Shown in pieces: positions 50,730 through 60,032 of a DNA stretch of 64,000 nucleotides; position 1 is the first letter of the stretch, and each line of letters begins with the position of its first letter. Made by a program: the position numbers and the translations under genes. Under the pieces are notes generated by a model. It saw only the letters and a program-made list of their open reading frames with translations, did no database searches and had not been told where the DNA came from. The stretch is from Guopingia tenuis (GTDB lineage: Bacteria; Bacillota; Clostridia; Christensenellales; Christensenellaceae), in NCBI RefSeq assembly GCF_014384805.1, contig NZ_JACRSS010000001.1:186001-250000 (forward strand). The letters are read 5' to 3'.

Positions 50730-51518
50730 ATGAAGAAAAAATTATTTTTTTGTTTCTCTGCTCTTTTGTGTCTCTGGACCGCCCTGGCCGGCTGTGCACC
50801 TCAGGCCGGCAAACCGGCTTTTGCGGAATCAACGGATAACAATATCGCAGCAGTGAGCAGCAGTACGGCGGAAGAGCAAAGCGACCGTGTCGCAGTGATT
50901 GGTTCCGCCTCAGTGACGCTCGTCCCGGATATGGCGGAGCTTACCTTTGATGTAACGACAGACGGCAATACAGCGGCAGATGTAACGGCACAAAATGAGA
51001 AGGCCGTCAATAAGGTGACGGAGGATCTCATCAGCTCTGGAATCAAAAAAGAAGATATCCAAACTTCCGGGTTCAGCGTATACCCGGAATATACATATGA
51101 CGACCAGGGCAAAAAGGCCTCCAACGGTTACACTGCCACAACCAGCATCACTGTTACCATTCGGTCGGTGGATTCTATCGGTAAAACCGTAGACCAGGCG
51201 ATCAAGAGCGGAGCAAACGGGGCCTACGGCATCACCTATTCACTGAGCAATGGAGAGGCAAAATACAATGAAATGCTGGCGCAGTCCTATGAAGCCGCAA
51301 AAAAGAAAGCAGATGCCTTGGCAGCGGCAGCAGGAAAAAAGACGGATGGAGTTGTTTACATGGAGGAGAACCAGCAGGCCTATGAAATGGCAATGACTCA
51401 AACAAGCCAGACGGTTTCCGCAGCAAAAGAAACAGGGAACGAAAATTCGGAGACTAAATTTGAGCCGGGTTCTATGGAAATTTCAGCACAGGTGCAGTTT
51501 GTGTTTGCGCTGAAATAA
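50730..51518 (+). CDS. SIMPL domain (DUF541) lipoprotein
   Basis: 262 residues. A lipoprotein signal is seen (KKKLFFCFSALLCLW with lipobox LAGC, Cys at about 22), so it is anchored outside the membrane. A Ser/Thr/Asn linker precedes the SIMPL domain (about 55-262) with VIGSASVTLVPDMAELTFDV, TSGFSVYPEYTYD and the recurring alternation typical of the fold. The family includes the mouse IRAK-interacting protein SIMPL and bacterial BP26; biochemical role unknown. ATG at 50730 chosen to give a proper signal peptide; GGGAGG lies about nine bases upstream. Confidence 0.85.
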   Translation: MKKKLFFCFSALLCLWTALAGCAPQAGKPAFAESTDNNIAAVSSSTAEEQSDRVAVIGSASVTLVPDMAELTFDVTTDGNTAADVTAQNEKAVNKVTEDLISSGIKKEDIQTSGFSVYPEYTYDDQGKKASNGYTATTSITVTIRSVDSIGKTVDQAIKSGANGAYGITYSLSNGEAKYNEMLAQSYEAAKKKADALAAAAGKKTDGVVYMEENQQAYEMAMTQTSQTVSAAKETGNENSETKFEPGSMEISAQVQFVFALK

Positions 51519-51533
51519 TATATATCCAGCAGC

Positions 51534-51567
51534 CAGGGCCGCATAAATGGAATGTGGCCCTGTTTTT
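51534..51567 (+). terminator. Terminator of the SIMPL gene
   Basis: CAGGGCCGCAT and ATGTGGCCCTG form a stem with loop AAATGGA, followed by TTTTTG. Confidence 0.82.
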
Positions 51568-51613
51568 GTTCCATTTGATTTTTTATAGGAAATATGATAC
51601 AGTCGGATAGAGT

Positions 51614-51619
51614 ATAATT
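51614..51619 (+). promoter_or_regulatory. -10 box upstream of polA
   Basis: Perfect TATAAT 37 bases before the start codon. No good -35 at 16-18 bases, so only the -10 is offered. Confidence 0.35.
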
Positions 51620-51655
51620 GTAAAGGAAATTTTCAGAACCTTTGGAGGTAAACCC

Positions 51656-54214
51656 ATGGGAAATACCATGATTGTTATCGACGGTAACAGTCTGATACAT
51701 AGAGCATTTTATGCACTCCCCCCCATGAAGAAGAGGGATGGAGCGCCGACAAACGCTGTTTATGGCTTTATGACAATGTTGTTTGGTCTTGTGGATTCCT
51801 ATCAGCCCCAGTATATGGCGGTGGCCTTTGACCGCAGGGAAAAGACCTTCCGCCACCAGATGTTTGAGGAATATAAAGCGGGGCGGCGCAAGACGCCCGA
51901 TGAGCTGATTGCGCAGTTTCCCATTCTCAAACATACGCTGGATACCCTGGGGATTGCCCGTCTGGAGCTGGCGGGCTACGAGGCGGACGATATCTTAGGG
52001 ACGCTTTCCCATCAATATGCCGGGGAAGATATGGAGGTCTATCTGGTCACGGGTGACCGGGATGCTTTTCAACTGGTAACGGATCATGCCCGGGTTCTGA
52101 TGACCCGCAAGGGTGTGAGCGATCTTGAGGTATTCGACGAAGCCCATATGCAGGAGGTTTATTCCCTGCGGCCGGGTCAGATTGTAGATTTAAAAAGCCT
52201 GATGGGCGATTCTTCGGATAATATTCCCGGGGTTCCGGGAGTGGGGGAGAAAACTGCCGTCAAGCTGCTTTCCCAGTTTGGCACACTGGATTCTCTCTAT
52301 TCTCATTTGGATGAACTGCCGAAGAATAAGCTCCATGAAAAGCTGGAATTGAACCGGGAACTGGCTTATTTATCGCAAAAGCTGGCGCGCATCGATCAGA
52401 ATATTCCTCTTAACACCAAGTTATCCGAATTGGCGTTTGCGGGTTTACAGGACGATTCTCTGCGCCAGGCGCTGGAAGAATTGGAGTTTACCTCTCTCTT
52501 AAAACGCCGGTCTTTGGAGCGGGAAAAGACAGCGGCCGTGGAAGAAGAAACCCTGGATGACATTCAGAAGTTAAAGAAAAAAGCGGAAGAATGGGAGGAG
52601 GCTTCCATGATTGCCCTTCATTATGACGGGGAGAAGCTGAGTCTATCTTTGCAGCGGGATAGAGAATTTATTGTTCCCATTACATTATCATTGCTGGGCG
52701 GGGGGATATCCCCGGAGGATGTTTTCTCTTGCCTGAAGCCTCTGCTGGAGAGCAAAAAAGCCGCAAAGATTATGCACGATGCAAAGGCTTTTCTGCATGA
52801 CTGCGCAAAATTTGATATTTCACCGCAGAATATTGCCTTTGATACAATGGTTGCCGCCTATGTTCTGAATCCAACGCGCAGAAACTTCTCTTTGGAAAAA
52901 TTGAAGGAATATTATGGCGCGGATGGCAGTGCCGCGGCGGTTATGGCTATTTATGAGCAGCAAAGAAAGCAGATTGATGAGCTGCAGCTGGGGCGGATAT
53001 TTTATGACATCGAAATGCCGCTGATTGGGGTTCTGTTTGATATGGAGCAGGAGGGATTCACCGTGAATCTCCAAACGCTTGAGGAACTCTCCGCCCGGTA
53101 TGCGGAGGACATCGCGCGAATCACCAGCGAAATATATGCTCTGGCAGGAACGAGCGATTTCAATATTGCCTCTACCAAGCATTTGGGAGTAATTCTCTTT
53201 GAAAAACTGGGCCTGCCGGTCATTAAAAAGACCAAAACAGGATACTCGACGGATATCGAGGTGCTGGAAAAGCTGCACGACCAGCATCCTATTATTGAAA
53301 AGATCATTGAATACCGGCAGCTTACCAAGCTCAAGAGTACCTATATTGATGGACTCATGCAAACGATCCGCAGCGCAGATCAAAAGGTTCACACGACCTT
53401 TAACCAGGTGGCGACGGCGACAGGGCGTATTTCCAGCACAGAACCAAATCTGCAGAATATTCCCATACGTTCTGCGCTGAGCGCGGAGATACGCAATGTG
53501 TTTATTCCCTCCAAGCCGGAGAATTATATCGTTTCGGCGGATTATTCGCAGATTGAGCTGCGTGTTCTGGCGCATATTTCCGGAGATGCGCACATGTGCG
53601 ATGCTTTTCTGCATGATGAGGATATCCATACGAGAACGGCAGCAGAGGTTTTTGATGTGCCGCCCTCAGAGGTTACGGCAGAAATGCGGAGCAGCGCTAA
53701 AGCGGTAAATTTCGGCATTGTCTATGGGATCAGCGATTTTGGCTTGGCTAGGAATCTGGGGATTCCCCGCTATAAGGCGGCGGAATATATAAAAAAATAT
53801 TTAGAGGAATTTGACGGTGTCCGCACCTATATGCATACGATTGTGGAGCAGGCAAAGCAGGACGGCTATGTTCGGACCCTCTGGGGCAGAATCCGGTATA
53901 TTGACGAACTGTCCTCCTCCAATTATAATACGCGTTCGTTTGGAGAGCGGGCTGCTCTCAATACGCCTATCCAGGGAACAGCGGCGGATATCATCAAATA
54001 TGCGATGATTGAGGTGCCTCGGCGCTTTCGTGAAAAGAATCTGCAATCCAAACTGATTTTGCAGGTGCATGACGAACTGATCGTTGATGCGGAGCCGGAA
54101 GAGCTGGAGCAGGTGAAGAAGATATTGGTTGACACAATGCAGAATGCATGTAAAATGAAGGTTACATTGAAGGTCAATGTTAGTGAAGGAAAAACTTGGG
54201 CAGAGGCCAAATAA
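51656..54214 (+). CDS. polA: DNA polymerase I
   Basis: 852 residues in three parts. The N-terminal 5'-3' exonuclease (about 1-270) has VAFDRREKTFRHQMF, GYEADDILGT and the SSDNIPGVPGVGEKTA helix-hairpin-helix. The middle (about 300-450) has the place of the 3'-5' exonuclease, but the usual D-x-E motifs are not visible, so proofreading is probably lost as in Bacillus and Thermus enzymes. The polymerase domain (about 460-852) has DYSQIELRVLAHISGD, KAVNFGIVYGISDFGL and QVHDELI. Strong TTTGGAGGTAAACCC site. Its last 38 bases overlap coaE. Repairs DNA and processes Okazaki fragments. Confidence 0.96.
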   Translation: MGNTMIVIDGNSLIHRAFYALPPMKKRDGAPTNAVYGFMTMLFGLVDSYQPQYMAVAFDRREKTFRHQMFEEYKAGRRKTPDELIAQFPILKHTLDTLGIARLELAGYEADDILGTLSHQYAGEDMEVYLVTGDRDAFQLVTDHARVLMTRKGVSDLEVFDEAHMQEVYSLRPGQIVDLKSLMGDSSDNIPGVPGVGEKTAVKLLSQFGTLDSLYSHLDELPKNKLHEKLELNRELAYLSQKLARIDQNIPLNTKLSELAFAGLQDDSLRQALEELEFTSLLKRRSLEREKTAAVEEETLDDIQKLKKKAEEWEEASMIALHYDGEKLSLSLQRDREFIVPITLSLLGGGISPEDVFSCLKPLLESKKAAKIMHDAKAFLHDCAKFDISPQNIAFDTMVAAYVLNPTRRNFSLEKLKEYYGADGSAAAVMAIYEQQRKQIDELQLGRIFYDIEMPLIGVLFDMEQEGFTVNLQTLEELSARYAEDIARITSEIYALAGTSDFNIASTKHLGVILFEKLGLPVIKKTKTGYSTDIEVLEKLHDQHPIIEKIIEYRQLTKLKSTYIDGLMQTIRSADQKVHTTFNQVATATGRISSTEPNLQNIPIRSALSAEIRNVFIPSKPENYIVSADYSQIELRVLAHISGDAHMCDAFLHDEDIHTRTAAEVFDVPPSEVTAEMRSSAKAVNFGIVYGISDFGLARNLGIPRYKAAEYIKKYLEEFDGVRTYMHTIVEQAKQDGYVRTLWGRIRYIDELSSSNYNTRSFGERAALNTPIQGTAADIIKYAMIEVPRRFREKNLQSKLILQVHDELIVDAEPEELEQVKKILVDTMQNACKMKVTLKVNVSEGKTWAEAK

Positions 54215-54827
54215 AACACAATATGTGATCGGACTGACGGGAGGCATCGCTTCCGGCAAGTCCACGGTTTCCGAGATTCTTTGCGCAAAGGGAATTCGTG
54301 TTTTGGACGCGGATGCCATAGGGCACGAACTTATGAAAAGCGGCCGCACGGCCTATGAGGAGATTTGCGATACCTTTGGCAAGGGTTTTCTAATGGAAAA
54401 TGGGGAAATAGACCGAAAAAAGCTGGGCGCCTATGTTTTTTCGGAACCATCAGCTCTGAAAAAGCTGAACGCGATCCTTCACCCCCGCATAGCTTCGCAA
54501 ATTGCCAGAGATGTTCGGCAGACAAAAGGGCTTTGTGTGATTGATGCGGCGCTGTTGACCGAGGTTGGCCTGGATGCGCTTTGTGATGCGGTCTGGGCGG
54601 TTCGTGTTCCAAGGGAATTGCAGGTAAAACGCCTTATGGAGAGAAATCACCTTTCCCGGAAAGACGCCTTGCGGCGCATGGAAAGCCAGTTATCTGATGC
54701 AGAGCGCGAAAAATTCGTGACAGATTGGATAGATAACAGCGGAACAGCTCAGCAGCTGGAAAAACAGGTGGGGGAGCTTCTGAAAAAGGCGGTAAAAGCA
54801 TGGGAAGAAAGCAGAAAATTGCGCTGA
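54177..54827 (+). CDS. coaE: Dephospho-CoA kinase
   Basis: 216 residues. The P-loop GLTGGIASGKST (about 19-30), LDADAIGHELM and HPRIASQIARDV mark the CoaE family; LMERNHLSRKDALRRMESQ is the lid. It phosphorylates dephospho-CoA in the last CoA step. Its ATG lies inside polA (38-base overlap) and its end overlaps the lytic transglycosylase gene by 28 bases, so translation is coupled along the chain. polA-coaE order is typical for Firmicutes. Confidence 0.95.
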   Translation: MLVKEKLGQRPNKTQYVIGLTGGIASGKSTVSEILCAKGIRVLDADAIGHELMKSGRTAYEEICDTFGKGFLMENGEIDRKKLGAYVFSEPSALKKLNAILHPRIASQIARDVRQTKGLCVIDAALLTEVGLDALCDAVWAVRVPRELQVKRLMERNHLSRKDALRRMESQLSDAEREKFVTDWIDNSGTAQQLEKQVGELLKKAVKAWEESRKLR

Positions 54828-55363
54828 CATTTTTTATTATATGTATCTTTATTCTGCTCATCATTGTCGGCGGATATATGTTTGTCAAAACCAGATATCC
54901 TCTGAAATACGAGGACTATATCATGAAGTATGCAGAGGAATATCATTTGGATCCCTATTTTGTCTGCTCCATCATATGGACGGAGAGCAAGTTTGATCCA
55001 GAGGTAGTATCCAGCCGGGGCGCTGTCGGCCTGATGCAGATCATGCCGGATACCGGCAAGTGGATTGCAGGGAAATTGGGAATGGAGGATTTTGAAGAAG
55101 AAAACCTCCATGATCCGGAAACCAATATTCAGATGGGCTGCTGGTATTTAAAATTTTTAAGCGATAAATTTGACGGGGATACGACAAAAATTGCGGCTGC
55201 ATATAATGCAGGGCACAACCGGGTAAGCGAATGGATGACAGACCCGGAGCATTCCACAGATGGGGAAACGCTTGATAATATCCCCTTTGAAGAGACGAAG
55301 AACTATGTGGAAAGAGAAAGACAGAGCTATGAAATCTACAAATTTTTATATAAATTGGCGTAA
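54800..55363 (+). CDS. Membrane-anchored lytic transglycosylase (Slt type)
   Basis: 187 residues with an N-terminal membrane helix (about 7-28) and an SLT domain (about 40-187). The catalytic glutamate is in IIWTESKFDP (about 59-62), with SSRGAVGLMQIMPDTGKW and AAYNAGHNRVSEW completing the lysozyme-like fold. It cleaves peptidoglycan outside the membrane, as the YjbJ-like proteins that follow coaE in Firmicutes. It overlaps coaE by 28 bases and the next lipoprotein gene by 35 bases. Confidence 0.93.
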   Translation: MGRKQKIALTFFIICIFILLIIVGGYMFVKTRYPLKYEDYIMKYAEEYHLDPYFVCSIIWTESKFDPEVVSSRGAVGLMQIMPDTGKWIAGKLGMEDFEEENLHDPETNIQMGCWYLKFLSDKFDGDTTKIAAAYNAGHNRVSEWMTDPEHSTDGETLDNIPFEETKNYVERERQSYEIYKFLYKLA

Positions 55364-56978
55364 GCTAGCGGCGTTTACAATGGCAATTTGTCTGCTGTTG
55401 GTTTTCTCCGCCTGCGGTTCCTCTCCACAGCCTAGTGAAGAGCTGCCGACGCCGTCGGCGGCCAAGGAGCTTCCCATGCCCGAGGGAACGGGAGCGGCCG
55501 GCGGGCAGGAGCTTACTATCAATATGCCGGAAAATCCACAGACACTGAATCCGCTTACGGCACAGGAAGAAAATCTCTGCAATGTGCTCTCTTTGGTGGT
55601 GGAACCCGCCATTAAGATCGAGGCAAACGGAGAAATTCTGCCGTCGGTTATTGAAAATTGGACTTTTGATGCGCAGACCATGACATTTACTTTTGTTATC
55701 CGAAAGAATGTCTCCTTTCATGATGGAAAGGGGACGGTGGGCGCCGACGACCTGCTTTTCTGCATTGAGCGGATTTGCTCTTACACCGAGGCGGAAAGTC
55801 CTTATGCAAAATATAAATATGTCGTGGGCGGTTATGCGAAGATAGACGATACGACGTTTACCGTCAAAGTGACGGAAAAGACAAAGGATATTTTTTATTT
55901 TATGAATTTTCCGGTTCTGCCCAAAAGCTATTATGAATCCGCCGGAGTCGATTTTCTGCAAAAGCCGGTGGGAACTGGCCCATATCAGGTAGACAGCTAT
56001 ACAAAGGGCGAGGGAATGGCACTTTCCCTTTTCGGAGATTGGTGGAAAACTCCGCCGGTTTTCACAAAGATCACCGCCAAGCCAATGGATGCCGAGGACA
56101 GCAAGATCAAAGGATATCAGGACGGCAGCTTTGATGCGGTGATGAGTGCTTCCTATACAGCGGAAAGCTATGCATCTGAAGGGAAAACGACGGTTCATCC
56201 GATTGTGTATCCCACCTATCACTGCCTGATTCCCAATATGGGCGATTCTTTTGTGGGAAATAAAAATGTGCGCAGGGCGATTTCCATGGCGCTGGACCGC
56301 AGCAAAATTGTTTCTGCAAGTGTTCTGGGCTCCGGGCAGGCGACTGAGACGCCTCTGCGCCAGGATTTATGGTATTTTGAAAATTCTTCTTCCGCCGTCG
56401 GAAATGGATATAATGCCAGCGCGGCGGGGAAGCTGCTGGAGGATGCCGGATATAAACTGGATGCGGAGACGGGATTTCGCTATAGTGAAAATGGAAATGG
56501 TTCTAAAAACTATTTGAAGGTCGATTTAATTTTTACCGAGGCAAAGGATTTCGCCTATCGCTCCGCTGTATGTGAGTCGGTTGCGGATCAGCTGGCTGTG
56601 GTGGGAATCCAGGTAAATATTATAGAAAAATCAGATGAGGACTATAAGACCGCATTGTCCCAGCGCAATTTTGATCTGGCTTTGTGTTCCTATTCGATGA
56701 AATCAAACCAGGAAATTGATTTTCTCTTTTCGGCGGAAAACAATTATGGCGGCTATAACAGCGGCGCCCTGCAGGAGCAGCTTGGGGCAGCGCATTCGGC
56801 TCTGACAGAGGAAGAACTGCAAACCGCCTATACGGCACTGCAAAAATCGCTTTTGGAAGATATGCCCAACATCGGTTTGTTTTATGGAGAACACTCGCTG
56901 ATTATGCGCAGCGATATATCCATTGGAAAGCCACTGGGATATAAAAACATTTTTGCAAATATCAACGAATGGAAATAA
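55329..56978 (+). CDS. Orphan extracellular solute-binding lipoprotein, peptide/nickel type (family 5)
   Basis: 549 residues. Lipoprotein signal with lipobox FSAC (about 28-31), then a Pro/Glu/Ala linker and an SBP_bac_5 fold (about 60-540). It opens with NMPENPQTLNPLTAQEEN, has SVIENWTFDAQTMTFTFVIR and KNVSFHDG (the family signature region) and NKNVRRAISMALDRSKIV further on. Binds peptides or similar solutes outside the cell for an ABC importer, but no permease or ATPase genes accompany it. The chosen ATG overlaps the transglycosylase gene; earlier ATGs at 55260 and 55305 would put extra charged residues before the signal. Confidence 0.88.
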   Translation: MKSTNFYINWRKLAAFTMAICLLLVFSACGSSPQPSEELPTPSAAKELPMPEGTGAAGGQELTINMPENPQTLNPLTAQEENLCNVLSLVVEPAIKIEANGEILPSVIENWTFDAQTMTFTFVIRKNVSFHDGKGTVGADDLLFCIERICSYTEAESPYAKYKYVVGGYAKIDDTTFTVKVTEKTKDIFYFMNFPVLPKSYYESAGVDFLQKPVGTGPYQVDSYTKGEGMALSLFGDWWKTPPVFTKITAKPMDAEDSKIKGYQDGSFDAVMSASYTAESYASEGKTTVHPIVYPTYHCLIPNMGDSFVGNKNVRRAISMALDRSKIVSASVLGSGQATETPLRQDLWYFENSSSAVGNGYNASAAGKLLEDAGYKLDAETGFRYSENGNGSKNYLKVDLIFTEAKDFAYRSAVCESVADQLAVVGIQVNIIEKSDEDYKTALSQRNFDLALCSYSMKSNQEIDFLFSAENNYGGYNSGALQEQLGAAHSALTEEELQTAYTALQKSLLEDMPNIGLFYGEHSLIMRSDISIGKPLGYKNIFANINEWK

Positions 56979-57064
56979 TATCCATGGCATACCTCAATTT
57001 TTTCCCTGCATAAAAATTTGCAGCCGTCAAATACTATAGGGGAAACATCAAAAGGAGGTATAAA

Positions 57065-57238
57065 ATGATGAATAATTCCAAAAAAGCCAACTATAGCATT
57101 AAATGTACAGTAGAAAACTGCGCGAACCATTGCGGAAAAGAACAGTATTGTTCTTTGGACTGCATCTGCGTAGGCACGCATGAAGGCAATCCGACGATGG
57201 ATCAGTGCACCGACTGCAAATCTTTTCTTTTAAAATAA
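57065..57238 (+). CDS. DUF1540 small cysteine-rich protein
   Basis: 57-residue protein behind a perfect AAAGGAGGTATAAA site. Ten cysteines: CTVENCANHCG, YCSLDCICVG and DQCTDCKSF. This is the DUF1540 pattern of spore-forming Firmicutes, a probable metal-binding or disulfide-rich mini-protein of unknown role. It stands alone between the binding lipoprotein and a terminator, and is too small to be found by length-filtered gene calling. Confidence 0.85.
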   Translation: MMNNSKKANYSIKCTVENCANHCGKEQYCSLDCICVGTHEGNPTMDQCTDCKSFLLK

Positions 57239-57275
57239 AAAGGAAAAAGTCGCCGGAAAAATTTAGACAAACAGG

Positions 57276-57304
57276 AAAAGGCGAGAACATTTTCTCGCCT
57301 TTTT
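57276..57304. terminator. Terminator between convergent DUF1540 and glpK
   Basis: AAAAGGCGAGAA and TTTCTCGCCTTTTT around CAT; A and T runs allow use from both strands. Confidence 0.85.
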
Positions 57305-57318
57305 ATATTGCTAATCTT

Positions 57319-58812
57319 TTATTCCGCCCAGTTTTGGGAACGATTGACCGCCTTTGACCATCCGCGCATAAGATTTTCGCGCCTTTTTTGGGACATATTG
57401 GGAAGAAATTCACGCTCCATTTGTATGAGTGAGGACAGCTCATCGCAGGAACCGGCAATTCCGCAGGATAAGCCTGCAAGATAGGCTGCGCCCAGCGCTG
57501 TCACTTCAATATTTCGCGGCCGCAAAACCCGGCAGTCCAGAATATCCGCCTGGAACTGCATTAGAAAATTGTTGGCGCATGCTCCGCCATCTACCTCCAA
57601 GCTCTTGATGGGAGCCCCAAAATCCTTTTCCATGGCGAAAAGAACGTCGGCTGTCTGAAAGGCAATGGATTCCAGCGTGGCGCGGATAATATGGTTTTTG
57701 TTGGTATTTCGCGTGAGTCCCACAATAATGCCCCGAGCATACATATCCCAGTAGGGAGCGCCCAGCCCGGAAAAAGCTGGAACGACATATACACCGTCGC
57801 TGTCGCTGACACGGAGGGATGCCGCTTCGGAATCGGCCGCATGTTCGATCAGCCGCATTTCATCCCGCAGCCATTTTATGGAACTACCAGCGTTAAAGAC
57901 GCTTCCCTCCAGAGCATAGGTGGTTTTTCCGTTCAAATGCGCTGCAATCGTCGTAACCAGTCCATGAGCAGATTCCACTGGATTTTCACCGGTGTTCATC
58001 AACGTAAAACAGCCGGTTCCATATGTGTTTTTTGCCATGCCGTCAGAAAAGCATCCATGGCCGAATAAGGCCGACTGCTGGTCGCCGGCGATGCCGCCGA
58101 TGGGGATTTCAGCGCCATCAAAAAGGGAAGGATCGGTTTTTCCGAAATCGCCGCTGCTGGGGCGGACTTCCGGCAGCATACTCAGAGGGATCTCAAATAG
58201 ATCCAAAAGCTCGCCGTCGTATTCGCCCGTATGGATATTGAACATCATGGTGCGGGAGGCATTTGTATAATCTGTGGCATGGACTTTGCCGCCTGTGAGC
58301 TTATAAAGAAGCCAGGTATCCACCGTCCCGAACATCAGTTCGCCTTTTTGGGCCTTTTCCCGCGCCCCCGGCACATTTTCCAAAATCCAGTGGATTTTTG
58401 TTGCGGAAAAATATGCATCGATAATCAGGCCGGTTTTTTTGCGGATCCGCTCCGACCATCCCTGCTCTTTCAAAGTCAAACAATAGTCTGAAGTCCGCCG
58501 GCACATCCAAACGATAGCGTTATAAATCGGTTCGCCGGTATTGCGGTCCCAGATAATCGTGGTTTCCCGCTGGTTTGTGATGCCGATGGAGGCAATTTCC
58601 CGTGGGGAAATCCCAGCGTTTTTGATGGCGGCGACAGCCATTTGGTATTGAGTCTCCCAAATTTCCCTGGGATCATGTTCCACCCAGCTGTCATTTAAAT
58701 AATGCTGTTTGAATTCCCTTTGCGAGGAGGCGACAGGGGTAAAAGAATCGCCATATAGAATGGCTCTTGAGCTGGACGTGCCCTGATCCAAAGCGAGTAT
58801 ATATCTGCCCAT
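57319..58812 (-). CDS. glpK: Glycerol kinase
   Basis: 497 residues, FGGY family and full length. N-terminal ALDQGTSSSRAIL (phosphate 1 loop), ITNQRETTIIWDR, the signature YTNASRTMMFNI, GIAGDQQSALFGHGCF and the C-terminal DGGACANNFLMQFQADIL adenosine site. The phosphorylatable histidine region of Gram-positive enzymes lies near residue 230 but I see no His at a clear position, so PTS control is unsure. It makes glycerol-3-phosphate. No glpF or glpD neighbour. GCCGGAGGAAATTTCAT is the ribosome site. Confidence 0.95.
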   Translation of the reverse strand: MGRYILALDQGTSSSRAILYGDSFTPVASSQREFKQHYLNDSWVEHDPREIWETQYQMAVAAIKNAGISPREIASIGITNQRETTIIWDRNTGEPIYNAIVWMCRRTSDYCLTLKEQGWSERIRKKTGLIIDAYFSATKIHWILENVPGAREKAQKGELMFGTVDTWLLYKLTGGKVHATDYTNASRTMMFNIHTGEYDGELLDLFEIPLSMLPEVRPSSGDFGKTDPSLFDGAEIPIGGIAGDQQSALFGHGCFSDGMAKNTYGTGCFTLMNTGENPVESAHGLVTTIAAHLNGKTTYALEGSVFNAGSSIKWLRDEMRLIEHAADSEAASLRVSDSDGVYVVPAFSGLGAPYWDMYARGIIVGLTRNTNKNHIIRATLESIAFQTADVLFAMEKDFGAPIKSLEVDGGACANNFLMQFQADILDCRVLRPRNIEVTALGAAYLAGLSCGIAGSCDELSSLIQMEREFLPNMSQKRRENLMRGWSKAVNRSQNWAE

Positions 58813-58857
58813 ATGAAATTTCCTCCGGCTATATTGGTTTGTGATATGTGATATCTT

Positions 58858-58887
58858 ATTATATCATAAAAAGATAGGATTCAGCAA
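58858..58887 (-). promoter_or_regulatory. Promoter of glpK
   Basis: Minus-strand TTGCTG (58882-58887) and TATAAT (58858-58863), 18-base spacing. A tandem TGATATGTGATAT-like repeat lies just downstream at about 58839-58853 and could be a regulator site. Confidence 0.5.
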
Positions 58888-58902
58888 TGGCTGGAAAATG
58901 GC

Positions 58903-59997
58903 TTAAAGCTCTCCCTCGCGATTCAGAGCGATGATCAGGTCAATCATGCGCCCATAGCTCTTACGCCCATCGGAAACGCCATTATTTTGCAAATAGGAGT
59001 CATAAATCTGTTCGCCGGTATCCGCCAAATCGCTCTCAAAATCCTGCCAATATTCGTTTTCATTGGCAAAATCCCGCAAAATCCCTTCATCCAACAGCGA
59101 CACCACCTCCTGGTGATCTGCCGGGGAAACGTCATAGAGGGCATTGATGACATACGTCAGCGCATAGGCATAGGCGGAATAGGCAAAATCCGTGTCTTCT
59201 GACTTTGAACATACATACCACGCGACAAAGCTGGCTTCATCCTCCCGGGCAAACCCCTTTAAATGAGCATACTCATGAGCGGCAACCGCCGGAAAATATA
59301 ACTCAGGCATCTGCATATTGACGTTTGCTTCATAGGTAAAGGGCGAGAAAATCCCGGTAGTGCGGAATGTGGAAAGCAGATTAGGCGTCAGAACCCCTTT
59401 AACCCGGGTTTTGACCCCCAGGTTCATATATTCCGGAGCGCACGCATCATAAACGTTCTGTACAGATTCCAGCACAATCTCTTTGGAATGGGTGAGGGCA
59501 AAGACACCGTTGGCATCTTCGGAAACCTGTTGCCGCAGGGAATTTGCCTTATCTGCCAATTTAATTGCCGTGTCTTTCAGCTCGGCAACTGTGGCCTCCT
59601 GGATTTCCAGGCCCATCGTATCCGCCAAAGGCTTGCGGGCATAGTTGATACCCCAGTTGAGGATAAAGCTGGAATATACCATACAGATGACGATGGCCAG
59701 TGTTAAAATCCGTTTGCAGAAATGGTAGAGCTTGCGCCCTTTTGGCTTGAAAAAACTGAAAAAAGTGAAAACTACACCAAAAATCAGATAGGCGGCGAAA
59801 ATATATAGGAGAAGTTCACCGACACTAAAAGAGACAAGTTTGGTCAAATTCCCAATAATCTGTGTAAAAAAAGGGTAAATGGTCTGTGCATAGACCGATT
59901 CGGTCACATCCGGCATTAGAAATGCAAATTTATAAATCAGAAATGCCCCAACAGCCGTTAACAGCAGGAGGGACAGTTTCCAGAGCTTTCGGAACAT
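58903..59997 (-). CDS. DUF3810 membrane metalloprotease-like protein
   Basis: 364 residues. Three hydrophobic helices lie in the first 120 residues (about 5-25, 55-80, 93-113), then a large domain carrying AAHEYAHLKGF, an HExxH zinc motif (about residues 240-250), with REDEASFVAWYV providing a likely third ligand. This is the DUF3810 family. The membrane placement suggests an outward-facing metalloprotease acting on wall or membrane proteins, though no activity has been shown to my knowledge. Monocistronic, minus strand. Confidence 0.82.
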   Translation of the reverse strand: MFRKLWKLSLLLLTAVGAFLIYKFAFLMPDVTESVYAQTIYPFFTQIIGNLTKLVSFSVGELLLYIFAAYLIFGVVFTFFSFFKPKGRKLYHFCKRILTLAIVICMVYSSFILNWGINYARKPLADTMGLEIQEATVAELKDTAIKLADKANSLRQQVSEDANGVFALTHSKEIVLESVQNVYDACAPEYMNLGVKTRVKGVLTPNLLSTFRTTGIFSPFTYEANVNMQMPELYFPAVAAHEYAHLKGFAREDEASFVAWYVCSKSEDTDFAYSAYAYALTYVINALYDVSPADHQEVVSLLDEGILRDFANENEYWQDFESDLADTGEQIYDSYLQNNGVSDGRKSYGRMIDLIIALNREGEL

Positions 59998-60032
59998 TCC
60001 GCCACCATTCTCCGTCCATTTATATTAGTTTT

